From NCBI GenBank assembly GCA_945892775.1, contig CAMDDP010000005.1, forward strand, positions 32,001 to 96,000: DNA of 64,000 nucleotides. Direction: 5' to 3'. This document shows, one piece after another, positions 45,928 to 54,910 of this stretch. The notes beneath the pieces are model-generated. The model worked only from the letters and a program-made list of their open reading frames with translations. It was not told the DNA's origin and ran no database searches. Every line of letters begins with the position of its first letter. The first letter of the stretch is position 1. The translations under genes were made by a program, and so were the position numbers. This DNA comes from Chitinophaga pinensis (GTDB taxonomy: Bacteria > Bacteroidota > Bacteroidia > Chitinophagales > UBA10324).

Positions 45928-47826
45928 TTAGGCATCCAACTCCACATAAATCGAATTATTGCTTATGTATTCGGGAACAATTTGTTTCATCTTACTAACA
46001 ATGGCTTTATTGTCTTGATTATTGAAAAGTGAAATAAGTGTTTCAACTTCCTTACATACATCATCAAATCCGTATTCACGCACTTTTGCAATTAATATTT
46101 TTGGATGATGTGTTGAGAGCGTGTTTTCAGCGTTTGCAAGTAACTCTTCATATAATTTTTCGCCGGGGCGCAAACCAGTAATTTCAATCTTGATGTCTTT
46201 ATCTAATTGCAAGCCGCTCAACTGTATCATTTTTTTTGCGAGATCAATAATTTTCACAGGCTCTCCCATATCAAAAATAAAAATCTCACCCCCTTTTCCC
46301 ATTGCTCCGGCTTCAAGAACTAATTGACATGCTTCAGGAATAGTCATAAAAAATCTTGTTATCTCTGGGTCAGTCACAGTTATTGGTCCGCCTGATTCTA
46401 TTTGCTGTCGGAACCGTGGAATCACTGAACCATTGGAACCAAGTACATTTCCAAAACGAGTAGTGATAAAGTGTGTTGCTTTTCCTCCTCGCTCAGAAAA
46501 TAATTTTCTGTTCAATGACTGCACATAAATTTCAGAAATACGCTTGGATGCACCCATCACATTTGTAGGATTCACGGCTTTGTCTGTTGAAACGAGAACA
46601 AAAACTTCCACTCCGTATTTTACAGCAAGGTCGGCGCAATTTTTTGTTCCAAGCACATTTGTCAAAACAGATTCTGATGGATTGTTTTCCATCAACGGAA
46701 CATGCTTGTACGCAGCAGCGTGATAAACCAATTCAGGTTTTAGTATTCTAAAAACCTTTTCTAACCTCTCCTCCACACGAATATCGCCTAAAACAATTTC
46801 AAATTTAAGATTGGGAAAATCATGCTGCAATTCCAAATCAAGTTCGTGCAACGGGCTTTCAGCTTGATCAAAACATATAAGTAATGAAGGATTATACTTT
46901 GCCAACTGCCTTACAATTTCCTGACCAATAGAACCGGCGGCACCGGTTACTAGAATTTTTTTTCCGCGTGTTTGTGATTCAATAATTTCTTTATCCAGTT
47001 TAATTGGTTCACGCTCCAATAAATCTTCAATGCGAACTTGCCGAATCTGATTCACACTTAATTCTCCATTGATCCATTTAGAAGCAGGCGGAACAGAAAG
47101 CACTTTAACTTCATATTTCAAACAAGCATTAATCACTTTGCTTTTTATTAATTGACGAACTGTACTATCGCTGATAATTAACATATCTGCCTCACCTGTT
47201 GCCAATAATTTTTCCAACTCGCTATCAATATTCAAAACCCTAACACCTTCTAATATTTTTTTTTGCAATGAAGGATCACTGTCAATGAAAGCCACAATAT
47301 TATAATTTGTATTGCCATTCTGTTCCAATGTTCGTTTGGTAATAATTCCGTTGTAATCAGCGCCATAAATAATCACGGCAACTTTTGGTTTTTTTAATTT
47401 TACCACTTCTTCATAAATTGTTTTCACAGCAATGCGATAAGCTGCCAATAAAAACATGGAGATGAAATAATCAATCAATAGAATAGAAAATGGGATTAAA
47501 TAATATTCTTGAAATTGCACAACAATAAAATTTAAAATACCAAGTGTTGCCGTTCCAAGACTGATGGATAAAAATATTCGTTTCGCATCTTCAGAGCTGG
47601 TGTACTGTATCATTCCTGCATAGGTTCGGAATAAAATGAAGCAGATAAAACGAATAGCAAATAAGGAAACAACTGCTTTAAGAATTAATAGCTGTTCTTC
47701 AAGGGGTACATTAAAATTAAACCGTAACTGAAAAGCAAGTACTAGGGAAATAATAACAATAAAACAATCTACGGCAAGCACCCCCCAACGTGTCGGTAAT
47801 ACTTTAAAGTTAATTTTTCTAACCAT
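45928..47826 (-). CDS. Membrane-bound nucleotide-sugar 4,6-dehydratase (CapD/PglF/WbpM type)
   Basis: The 632-residue protein has four N-terminal membrane helices (residues 15-125), a first Rossmann-like domain, then the extended SDR catalytic domain with GAAGSIGQEIVRQL, and STDKAVNPTNVMGASKR carrying the catalytic residues. These enzymes dehydrate UDP-GlcNAc to the 4-keto-6-deoxy intermediate. Its neighbours, a PglC-like transferase and a DegT aminotransferase, match the genes needed to build and load a 4-amino-6-deoxy sugar. It is the last gene of the minus-strand polysaccharide run. Confidence 0.93.
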   Translation of the reverse strand: MVRKINFKVLPTRWGVLAVDCFIVIISLVLAFQLRFNFNVPLEEQLLILKAVVSLFAIRFICFILFRTYAGMIQYTSSEDAKRIFLSISLGTATLGILNFIVVQFQEYYLIPFSILLIDYFISMFLLAAYRIAVKTIYEEVVKLKKPKVAVIIYGADYNGIITKRTLEQNGNTNYNIVAFIDSDPSLQKKILEGVRVLNIDSELEKLLATGEADMLIISDSTVRQLIKSKVINACLKYEVKVLSVPPASKWINGELSVNQIRQVRIEDLLEREPIKLDKEIIESQTRGKKILVTGAAGSIGQEIVRQLAKYNPSLLICFDQAESPLHELDLELQHDFPNLKFEIVLGDIRVEERLEKVFRILKPELVYHAAAYKHVPLMENNPSESVLTNVLGTKNCADLAVKYGVEVFVLVSTDKAVNPTNVMGASKRISEIYVQSLNRKLFSERGGKATHFITTRFGNVLGSNGSVIPRFRQQIESGGPITVTDPEITRFFMTIPEACQLVLEAGAMGKGGEIFIFDMGEPVKIIDLAKKMIQLSGLQLDKDIKIEITGLRPGEKLYEELLANAENTLSTHHPKILIAKVREYGFDDVCKEVETLISLFNNQDNKAIVSKMKQIVPEYISNNSIYVELDA

Positions 47827-47928
47827 GAATTATTGGGGTGGTATGAATCAGTATACCAATGCAGTTATTTTTAAAGGCAGAAAAAAATTGTGCGAATTTA
47901 ATCTTGAATAAATTTAAGGGTTGACTTA

Positions 47929-48522
47929 TCATCTTTTGAATAATTTAAATATAGTTCTAACAATAATTTTAAAATCAGAAATAAAACTCTGCCTTTGAAT
48001 ATACTCCAGGTTTAGTTTCAATTTATCAGGCATAATAATCTGAATGTAAGCTTTTTCTGGATCAGAGTATTTTGAAAGCAATTCGTTTTCATTAGAATAA
48101 CTAATGGAAGCTATATCTGTTACTCCCGGTCGCACATTTAATACTTCTTGCTGATCTTCATTATATGAATCAACATACTTTTTCACCTCAGGTCGTGGCC
48201 CAACAAAACTCATATCACCCAACAAAACATTAAGTAATTGTGGCAATTCATCTATTTTGTTTTTGCGCAGAAAAAAACCAATTTTAGTTATTCGAGAATC
48301 TCGGCTGCCGACAGTTAGCAACCCGACTTGATCTGAATTAGGCACCATGGTTCTGAATTTTATTATTCCAAACTCTTTGAAGTTTCTACCAACTCGTTTT
48401 TGAATATATAAAGCACCTCCTTTCGAATCAAGGATAATCAGCACTCCTATTACAAATAAAAATGGAAATAATATAATAAAACCAATTAATGAAAAAGTAA
48501 AATCGAAAGAGCGTTTCAACAT
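47929..48522 (-). CDS. Short monotopic phosphoglycosyltransferase (PglC/WcaJ C-terminal type)
   Basis: The 197-residue enzyme consists of the catalytic unit only: one re-entrant N-terminal hydrophobic segment (FDFTFSLIGFIILFPF), KFRTM, and the Asp-Glu catalytic dyad in KIDELPQLLNVLLGDMSFVGPRP. It transfers a sugar phosphate from a UDP-sugar to undecaprenyl phosphate, initiating a glycan. The small size matches PglC, which uses UDP-bacillosamine-like donors. It overlaps nothing; the aminotransferase ends 3 bp upstream of its start. Confidence 0.93.
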   Translation of the reverse strand: MLKRSFDFTFSLIGFIILFPFLFVIGVLIILDSKGGALYIQKRVGRNFKEFGIIKFRTMVPNSDQVGLLTVGSRDSRITKIGFFLRKNKIDELPQLLNVLLGDMSFVGPRPEVKKYVDSYNEDQQEVLNVRPGVTDIASISYSNENELLSKYSDPEKAYIQIIMPDKLKLNLEYIQRQSFISDFKIIVRTIFKLFKR

Positions 48523-48525
48523 TTT

Positions 48526-49740
48526 TTATGTTCCGGATAAAATTTTTTCAACTGATTCAACAACAACTTGTGAAACAAAATTAACCTGATCATTAGAAAG
48601 ATTGAAGTAAACAGGCAACGAAATTTCTCTTGCATAGTTATCATATGAGATTGGATAATCTTCCATTTTATATCCAAGCGATTTATAAAAACTTAAAAGT
48701 GGCAATGGCTTGAAATGAACATTGACAGAAACATCTTTATCACTAATAAGCTGTATAATTTTATTCCTCTGTTCTTCCGAAATATTTTTTATACGAAGCA
48801 AAAATAAATGATAAGAACTCTCTGAATTATTATTATTAAAAACAGGTAGTTGCGCCCACTCTTTTTTTGAAAAATGAGCAATGTATTGATTAAATATTTC
48901 TTTTCGTCTGGGTAAGGTTTCCAAATCGTAGCGCTCCAATTCAACCAACCCAATTGCAGCAAGAATATCGGGCATATTCCATTTATATCCTGCTTCAACC
49001 ACATCATATTCCCAACTTCCTTTTTGCATTTTAGCCAAGGCATCTTTATTTTGACCATGCAATGATTTTATACAAAGCACCTGATAAATTTCTTCATTAC
49101 TGAAAGGCGCTGGCAAATTCAAACAAACAGCTCCCCCCTCCCCTGTAGTTAAATTTTTAACTGCATGAAATGAGAATACACTCGCGTCCACATCACCCCC
49201 AACTTTTCTATCGTTATAAATGGCTCCAATAGAATGAGCGGTGTCACACAACACTAAAATTCGTCCTAGTTTTTTCTGAACTTCATTTTCAGCTTTAAAT
49301 AATGATGAGCTTCCTTTTGCCAAATTCATAATTGAATCATAATCACAAGGCATACCACCAATGTCAACTGGCATAATAACTTTTGTATTTGGAGTTATTG
49401 CATCAGCAATTCGTTGCAATGAAATATTAAAATCATTTGCATTCACATCAACTAAAACAGGTTTTGCGCCACAGTGAATAACAACATTAGCAGTGGCAGA
49501 ATAGGTATATGCTGGAAGAATAACTTCATCGCCTTCCTGCACACCAAACCACCGTAGCATTATTTCCAATCCTGCAGTTGCTGAATTAAGACAAAGAACT
49601 TTCTGTACCCCCGAATATTCAGCAATTTTTTTTTCAAATTTTTTTGTTCGTGGGCCAGTAGTTATCCAACCTGATTGCAGGGCGGCAACAACTTCATCAA
49701 TAATTTTTTGGTCAATTCGTGGTGGTGAAAAAGGAATCAT
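48526..49740 (-). CDS. DegT/DnrJ/EryC1-family sugar aminotransferase (PglE-like)
   Basis: The 404-residue PLP enzyme has the cofactor lysine in SFHAVKNLTTGEGGAV and substrate motifs GWITTGPRT, LPAYTYSATANVVIH and DTAHSIG. It probably aminates the 4-keto sugar made by the membrane dehydratase two genes downstream, giving UDP-4-amino-6-deoxy-GlcNAc. No acetyltransferase gene of the PglD kind lies between, so the sugar may remain unacetylated or be acetylated elsewhere. Confidence 0.92.
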   Translation of the reverse strand: MIPFSPPRIDQKIIDEVVAALQSGWITTGPRTKKFEKKIAEYSGVQKVLCLNSATAGLEIMLRWFGVQEGDEVILPAYTYSATANVVIHCGAKPVLVDVNANDFNISLQRIADAITPNTKVIMPVDIGGMPCDYDSIMNLAKGSSSLFKAENEVQKKLGRILVLCDTAHSIGAIYNDRKVGGDVDASVFSFHAVKNLTTGEGGAVCLNLPAPFSNEEIYQVLCIKSLHGQNKDALAKMQKGSWEYDVVEAGYKWNMPDILAAIGLVELERYDLETLPRRKEIFNQYIAHFSKKEWAQLPVFNNNNSESSYHLFLLRIKNISEEQRNKIIQLISDKDVSVNVHFKPLPLLSFYKSLGYKMEDYPISYDNYAREISLPVYFNLSNDQVNFVSQVVVESVEKILSGT

Positions 49741-49857
49741 AGTTTTTTGGTATGAAGTATTATGACCCCGAAATTATTGCTTACTGGGAACCATCATGCA
49801 AAAATGCTTAATATTTTTGTAGTTTATAAAAAATCATCCAGCTCAGCAAGAAGAAAT

Positions 49858-49865
49858 TACTTTTG
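49858..49865 (+). promoter_or_regulatory. TAnnTTTG promoter-like octamer before the O-antigen ligase-like gene
   Basis: TACTTTTG lies 15 nt before the ATG at 49881, in the divergent gap with the aminotransferase gene. A second match, TATTTTTG, lies near 49812-49819. Confidence 0.45.
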
Positions 49866-49880
49866 ACTTGAATAACAACA

Positions 49881-51116
49881 ATGCTCCTCTCAAAAGAAGT
49901 GAATGACAAAATAGTGCTCTGGCTCTTATTTGCCTTTGCATTTTCATTCCCATTTGGCAATATTTATGGAACAGTTATCATCTTTTTACTTTCTGTCCTT
50001 TGGATGTTGAAGGGAAATGTTTTTTCGAAAATTAAAATTGCTTTTACTACTCCGCTATTTCTCAGTTATACTTTTTTATTTCTGATTCAGTTTGTGTGGT
50101 TGTTCAACACCGAAGATTTTGCGCGCGCGTTCTATCTCATTCAGTGCAATGCTTCCATGTTCGTTCTGCCATTATTCTTTCTGACTTTTGAAAATGATTT
50201 ACTGAAAGTGAAGCAAAAAAATATTTTGCTCGCTCTCATTCTTGGTTGCATTGCCATTTCAATATTGACTCTGAGTCGCGGACTTTATCGTTATCATCTG
50301 AATGGAGAAATTGAAATGTTGTTCTACAGCCGGCTCACGCAGCATTTTTACCATCCGGGATTCATGTCCATTCAGTTCGCCGTTTGCATTGTGGTTCTGT
50401 TGCTTGATGTTTTTGAAATTGAAAAAATATTTCCGGAGCGGAGCATTCTGCTGAAATCAACCATCTTAGGATGGTTTGTTGTGTTCATGATTTTTCTCTC
50501 TTCGAAAATCGGGTTCGTAGTGCTCATGCTCATCATCATTACTTCCTGTATTTATGGCTGGATGAAACTGAAAAATATTTTTGGGCGAATAATCATTCTA
50601 TGCATTCCGGTTTTAATTTCTGTTTCAATTTACAATTCAGAATTCGGAATACGCATTGGCAATGCGGTGCATGCCGTCACCACGACCGACAATCTGAGTG
50701 CAAATGAAGAATCAACAGCATTGCGCATTACAGCTCTTAACACAACAACTCAACTCATTAATAAAAACTGGTTGTTAGGTACAGGAACTGGTGATGTTTG
50801 GGGCGATTTGCGCAGGTATTATTTCGTTGATTTGAAATCAGCAGCATTAAAAGACAGATTGATTCCGCATAATCAGTACTTGAATTCATTTGCGAAGTTC
50901 GGCTTTGTCGGAATTGCAACATTGTTATTACTAATATTTTTTCCACTTCAGAAATCATGGCACGGAAAATATTGGGCTGCGTTCTTTTTTATGATTCTGA
51001 TTTTAATAAACTGCTTTGCAGAAGATGTATTTGAAGTACAGAATGGTGTGGTGTTTACCAGTTTTTTTTATTCTTATTTCTTTTTATTATGTCCATTAAA
51101 ATCAAAAGTTCAATAA
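49881..51116 (+). CDS. O-antigen ligase / polymerase-like membrane protein (Wzy_C/WaaL fold)
   Basis: The 411-residue protein has about 11 membrane segments and the large periplasmic loop typical of O-antigen ligases/polymerases. Family-like text is WLLGTGTGDVWGDLRR and IPHNQYLNSFAKFGFVG, where the conserved His sits in PHNQYL. It either ligates or polymerises lipid-linked glycan. It is the only plus-strand gene inside the locus and by eye is less A/T-rich than its neighbours, which may reflect separate acquisition. No decision between ligase and polymerase is possible. Confidence 0.85.
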   Translation: MLLSKEVNDKIVLWLLFAFAFSFPFGNIYGTVIIFLLSVLWMLKGNVFSKIKIAFTTPLFLSYTFLFLIQFVWLFNTEDFARAFYLIQCNASMFVLPLFFLTFENDLLKVKQKNILLALILGCIAISILTLSRGLYRYHLNGEIEMLFYSRLTQHFYHPGFMSIQFAVCIVVLLLDVFEIEKIFPERSILLKSTILGWFVVFMIFLSSKIGFVVLMLIIITSCIYGWMKLKNIFGRIIILCIPVLISVSIYNSEFGIRIGNAVHAVTTTDNLSANEESTALRITALNTTTQLINKNWLLGTGTGDVWGDLRRYYFVDLKSAALKDRLIPHNQYLNSFAKFGFVGIATLLLLIFFPLQKSWHGKYWAAFFFMILILINCFAEDVFEVQNGVVFTSFFYSYFFLLCPLKSKVQ

Positions 51117-51130
51117 ATACGAGAGGAAAA

Positions 51131-52294
51131 CTATTTTATCCCCCGAGCATTCAACTCTTTAAATAATTTGCTTAATCTATTAATATATTTCGCTTCAATT
51201 TTTTCGTGAGTAGGAAGATTAACAATTTTTGAACAGATTTTTTCTGCAATCGGATTTTCTCCAGGTGTGTAAAACCATTTTTTAAAATCAGTAACAACGG
51301 GATGAATTGGTGAAATAAACCAATCGCCGCATTCAATATTTCTGCGTGCAGTTTCCTTCAAAAACAAATTTTTGTCAGCGACAAGCAGAGGGTATCGTAA
51401 AAATGAATGCTCGGCAATTGGAGTTTGTAAACATGGTTCGTATTGAAACTCAGATAGCATCTCGTCATATTTTTTTGAAATCAATTGACGATGACGAATT
51501 CGTGATTTTAGTTTCTGCAAAGCTCTAATCCCCTCCTTCATCTGCGTGATTGACATTTTCTTTAAAAAATTTTCAGGTAATACCGTCCCTTCTAATTCTT
51601 CATTTTTTGATGAACCAATTACAAGATTCAATCGACTCAGCACCCTGTAAATTTTTATAAGTAATGAATATGTAACTGGATTGAGAAAATGCCGATGAGC
51701 GCCAATAAGTGCTTTCAAAATATTTATTTCTTTAAACGATGGTGCAGCAGCAATATCATGTATTGCTGTAATTTTTTCTCCTAGCATTTGATTTTTTGTC
51801 ACTGCGATACCTCCAATACCAGTTGAAAATGGTTTGCTCCATTGTGTTGAAAAAAAAGCGGCATGAGCAATTGTTCCATTCGGTTGCCCTGCATACTTGC
51901 CTCCGAAACCATGCGCACAATCTTCCACTACAAATAGGTTGTGTCGTAAAGCAATATTCATGATAGCGTTGAGATTGGCTGACTGACCGAAAGTATTTTG
52001 TGCTAAAATCACTTTTGTTCTCGAAGTTATTTTTGCTTCAATTTTTGATTCGTCAATGTTGAAAGTCTTTTCATTAATATCAACATAAACCGGTTTAGCT
52101 CCAAGATAAATAATAACATTGGGGACTACAATACAGGTAAAGCCAGGCAGAATGACTTCATCGCCGGGTTTAATCCCAAGCGCCTTTAAAATTGCATAGA
52201 GTGCCACTCTTCCTTTCCAGAAAAAATTAATATTGACATCTGTTCCCAGCCAGTTTTGCAATTCAGTTTTATATCTCGATTCAACCAAGCTCAT
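51131..52294 (-). CDS. DegT-family aminotransferase-like protein (second copy)
   Basis: The 387-residue protein (ATG at 52294; a TTG one codon upstream) has fold-type I PLP features: GDEVILPGFTCIVVPNVI, VEDCAHGFGG and FFSTQWSKPFSTGIGG with the presumed PLP Lys in WSKPF. It is more diverged than the PglE-like gene and may make a different amino sugar or act on a lipid-linked donor. It overlaps the upstream glycosyltransferase gene by 14 bp. Confidence 0.85.
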   Translation of the reverse strand: MSLVESRYKTELQNWLGTDVNINFFWKGRVALYAILKALGIKPGDEVILPGFTCIVVPNVIIYLGAKPVYVDINEKTFNIDESKIEAKITSRTKVILAQNTFGQSANLNAIMNIALRHNLFVVEDCAHGFGGKYAGQPNGTIAHAAFFSTQWSKPFSTGIGGIAVTKNQMLGEKITAIHDIAAAPSFKEINILKALIGAHRHFLNPVTYSLLIKIYRVLSRLNLVIGSSKNEELEGTVLPENFLKKMSITQMKEGIRALQKLKSRIRHRQLISKKYDEMLSEFQYEPCLQTPIAEHSFLRYPLLVADKNLFLKETARRNIECGDWFISPIHPVVTDFKKWFYTPGENPIAEKICSKIVNLPTHEKIEAKYINRLSKLFKELNARGIK

Positions 52295-53501
52295 CAATTA
52301 ATTCTAAATATTTTTTTGCCAGATTACTATATGAATGATTTTTTAAAACAAATGCTTTGCCCCGCGCACCCATAATTGACCGTTCAGTTTCATTCATCAG
52401 ACTCATTTTTTTTATTGCCTCTGAAATTGCGATGGTGTCCTCAGCTGGAACAGAAATCCCGCAACCGGATTCCGCAATTGGATCGTTGAATGAATTGATG
52501 GAATGAACTACCGGCTTTGACGACAGCATGTAGTCGAAAATTTTATTTGCTGAAATCCCATACCGGTATAGTCCATTGTTGTGCCACCCAATATAACAAG
52601 CATCAAACTGATTCAGTATTGATGGAATTTCAGTTTTAGGTACTCGCGGATAGAAGAAAACATTCGTTAGTCCTGTCGCCATTCGTTTCAGATTCTCAAC
52701 TTCACCTCCATCGCCAACAAGCACAAAAACAATTGAATTATTTTTTTCATGAAAAAGATTTCGCGCTGATTCTAAAAAAAATTCCATGGCATTTGATATT
52801 CCCAGAGTTCCTGCATAGCCGACAATAAAATTTTCGGTGAACTGGTCACGCAGGTTTAATCCAGTAGGAACCATGGCGGGCATTTCATCAATCCCATTTG
52901 GAATACAAGTAAATTTATTTTCATTAACTTCAAATTTTTTCAGATGTTCGTAGCAATTGGGCAGAAGTGAAACGATTTTATCAGAATGACGATACCCATA
53001 CTTTTCAAACCATGAAAGAAATTTAATAGCAGGGTGTGATGATGAAATCTTTCCCAGCGCGAGCAGTGTCAGTGGCCATATGTCTCTGATTTCAAAAATC
53101 AATTTCGCATTAAATTTTTTCTTCAACTTAACGCCATTCAATATCGGAAAGAGTGAAGGTGATGAGACAATAATTGCATCAGGCTTTTGAAATCTATTTG
53201 ATGGAAGCGAAAAGAGTTTCCACATGAAAACCCCCATGTTTTTAAATCGTCCGATGCTGACCGACTTTTTATAAGGAGGAACTTTTATCCAGCAATAATT
53301 TATTCCATCAATGATTTCAAAAGTATAATTGCCATGTGAAACGGGTTGATGCTGATAGAGATGAGAATATGAACCGGATATAATAAAAACTTCAACGCCT
53401 AGCTTCACCATCTCTTTTGCAAGATAATAGTGCCGGTATTCCATTCCATGATAGGGAGAGCCTGCATATTGATTGATAATCCAAATAGTTTTGTTGTTCA
53501 T
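52281..53501 (-). CDS. Glycosyltransferase family 4, WbuB-like
   Basis: The 406-residue GT-B enzyme (ATG at 53501, after the relic stop) starts MNNKTIWIINQYAGSPYHGM and continues EYRHYYLAKEMVKLG, the text of the WbuB-like glycosyltransferases, which are often annotated as L-FucNAc transferases. A C-terminal donor site is visible in GISANKIFDYMLSSKPVVHS. The relic of a UDP-GlcNAc 2-epimerase upstream fits an ancestral FnlC-WbuB gene order. The donor sugar in this strain is not known. Confidence 0.88.
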   Translation of the reverse strand: MNNKTIWIINQYAGSPYHGMEYRHYYLAKEMVKLGVEVFIISGSYSHLYQHQPVSHGNYTFEIIDGINYCWIKVPPYKKSVSIGRFKNMGVFMWKLFSLPSNRFQKPDAIIVSSPSLFPILNGVKLKKKFNAKLIFEIRDIWPLTLLALGKISSSHPAIKFLSWFEKYGYRHSDKIVSLLPNCYEHLKKFEVNENKFTCIPNGIDEMPAMVPTGLNLRDQFTENFIVGYAGTLGISNAMEFFLESARNLFHEKNNSIVFVLVGDGGEVENLKRMATGLTNVFFYPRVPKTEIPSILNQFDACYIGWHNNGLYRYGISANKIFDYMLSSKPVVHSINSFNDPIAESGCGISVPAEDTIAISEAIKKMSLMNETERSIMGARGKAFVLKNHSYSNLAKKYLELIDELG

Positions 53502-53505
53502 CGGA

Positions 53506-53793
53506 TTAGTTGGTGAGAAGTGTTTCAACAATTACTTTACTTACTTTTTCGCTTCCATACAAGTTAATGTTGAAGTTAGATTTCTGATGGGGAAAATATT
53601 CAAAATGATTTTGAATGTAGAAATGGCTAACAGAATCAAAAAAAAATAATTTTTTTTTCAGGTTCTGCGGCACCACCACTGGAACTTCAGAATCGATTTC
53701 ATTCAGTTGGGCGTTTTTTTTTATGTTGCTACTTATCATAATAGCTTTAGTGAACTGCTGTTGCGCTCCAATTATGGTGAAAGAAAAAATCAT
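53506..53793 (-). pseudogene. Relic of a UDP-GlcNAc 2-epimerase (WecB/FnlC-like), internally deleted
   Basis: The 95-codon frame starts with ATG overlapping the upstream stop. It contains blocks that resemble separate parts of WecB: FTIIGAQQQFTKAIMIS (usually xxxGARPQFIKAA at the N terminus), LNEIDSEVPVVVPQNLKKK (mid-region) and NLYGSEKVSKVIVETLL (C-terminal NxYGDGxASExIVxxL). The usual length is about 370 aa, so most of the chain is missing, and the catalytic Arg of GARPQ is Gln. It is best explained as a decayed gene kept in frame by chance; a functional tiny protein is unlikely. Confidence 0.6.
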
Positions 53794-54887
53794 AACGATT
53801 TATAAAGATTAATCATCTTCAAACTTTCTTTTTCCCAATTATATTTTTCAGTTATGGCTTTTCGTCCGTTATAGCCCATTTCATTCATTTGTTTTGTGTT
53901 GTTCATCAATAAATTTATAGCCGAAGAAAGATCATCTGTATTTTTTGGATTAACAGTCACGCCACAATTATTTCTGTCCAAAATTTCTTTCCAGTACGGA
54001 AAATCAGAAGCGAGAACAGGAATCCCAGCAGCCATGTATTCAAACATTTTTATTGGAAGTGAATCGAGATAATTTATTTGAGGATACAAAGTCACAATGC
54101 CAATGCTCGAGCGACAAAGTATCTCATTTATCTTTTTTCGATCAACATATCCGAAATAGTTAACCTTTTTCCATCCAGTTAAATTTTTCAAATCATTTTC
54201 AATTTGGGTGGTTTCAAAATTTCCAGCAAGATTCAATGTCACATTTGTTTTGTCGAGCGCAACAACCAACTCATAAATTCCTCTGATTCGGGAAATACTT
54301 CCAATGTAGCAGATTTCATTTTCTTTTATTCTAAAAGAATTATTTTCTATAAACTCTTCAATCAAAGGAAAATTATTGACCTCCACAGTGTTGCGATTTA
54401 TTTTTTTAAACCGCTCAGCAATGAATGGAGTAGCAGCAATAACCGCACTTGCCTTTCTTACAAACCTGTTTTCCGTTCGCTCAGCAATTGATGCAATAGT
54501 TTTTTTAAGAAGTGACGGAATCCAGTCCTTACCTGAAATTTGTCGGGGCAAATCTTCATGTGCATCATAAATAACCTTCTTCCCTCTTAATAAAAGTCTT
54601 TGTCCGAGTCGGATTAACTCTGGGTCATGCAATTGATAAATGTCTGAATCAATTTCAATTGCTTTTTCAAAAAGAGCGTTCACTACCTTCGTAATTCGTT
54701 GAAACCGATTTTTTATTTCAATAGATAAACCGATAATACTAACCCCATTTTTTATTTCACATAATTTTCCAGGATGAAGAAAAACGACTTCATATCCAGC
54801 TTTAGAAAGAGAAGAACATTCTTTATAAAATATTCTAACATCATATGGTTGATGGGCTGAAGTAATATGACAAACTTTTACAGACAT
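53790..54887 (-). CDS. Glycosyltransferase family 4 protein
   Basis: The 365-residue GT-B enzyme (ATG at 54887; a TTG four codons upstream) has N-terminal VCHITSAHQPYDVRIFYKE, mid YDAHEDLPRQ, and the donor-binding C-terminal segment PIKMFEYMAAGIPVLASDFP. It adds a sugar to the growing lipid-linked repeat at the inner membrane. It overlaps the epimerase relic by 4 bp and follows the split polymerase gene. Acceptor and donor unknown. Confidence 0.9.
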   Translation of the reverse strand: MSVKVCHITSAHQPYDVRIFYKECSSLSKAGYEVVFLHPGKLCEIKNGVSIIGLSIEIKNRFQRITKVVNALFEKAIEIDSDIYQLHDPELIRLGQRLLLRGKKVIYDAHEDLPRQISGKDWIPSLLKKTIASIAERTENRFVRKASAVIAATPFIAERFKKINRNTVEVNNFPLIEEFIENNSFRIKENEICYIGSISRIRGIYELVVALDKTNVTLNLAGNFETTQIENDLKNLTGWKKVNYFGYVDRKKINEILCRSSIGIVTLYPQINYLDSLPIKMFEYMAAGIPVLASDFPYWKEILDRNNCGVTVNPKNTDDLSSAINLLMNNTKQMNEMGYNGRKAITEKYNWEKESLKMINLYKSL

Positions 54888-54910
54888 TATTCGAGGCAAA
54901 TTAATTTATC

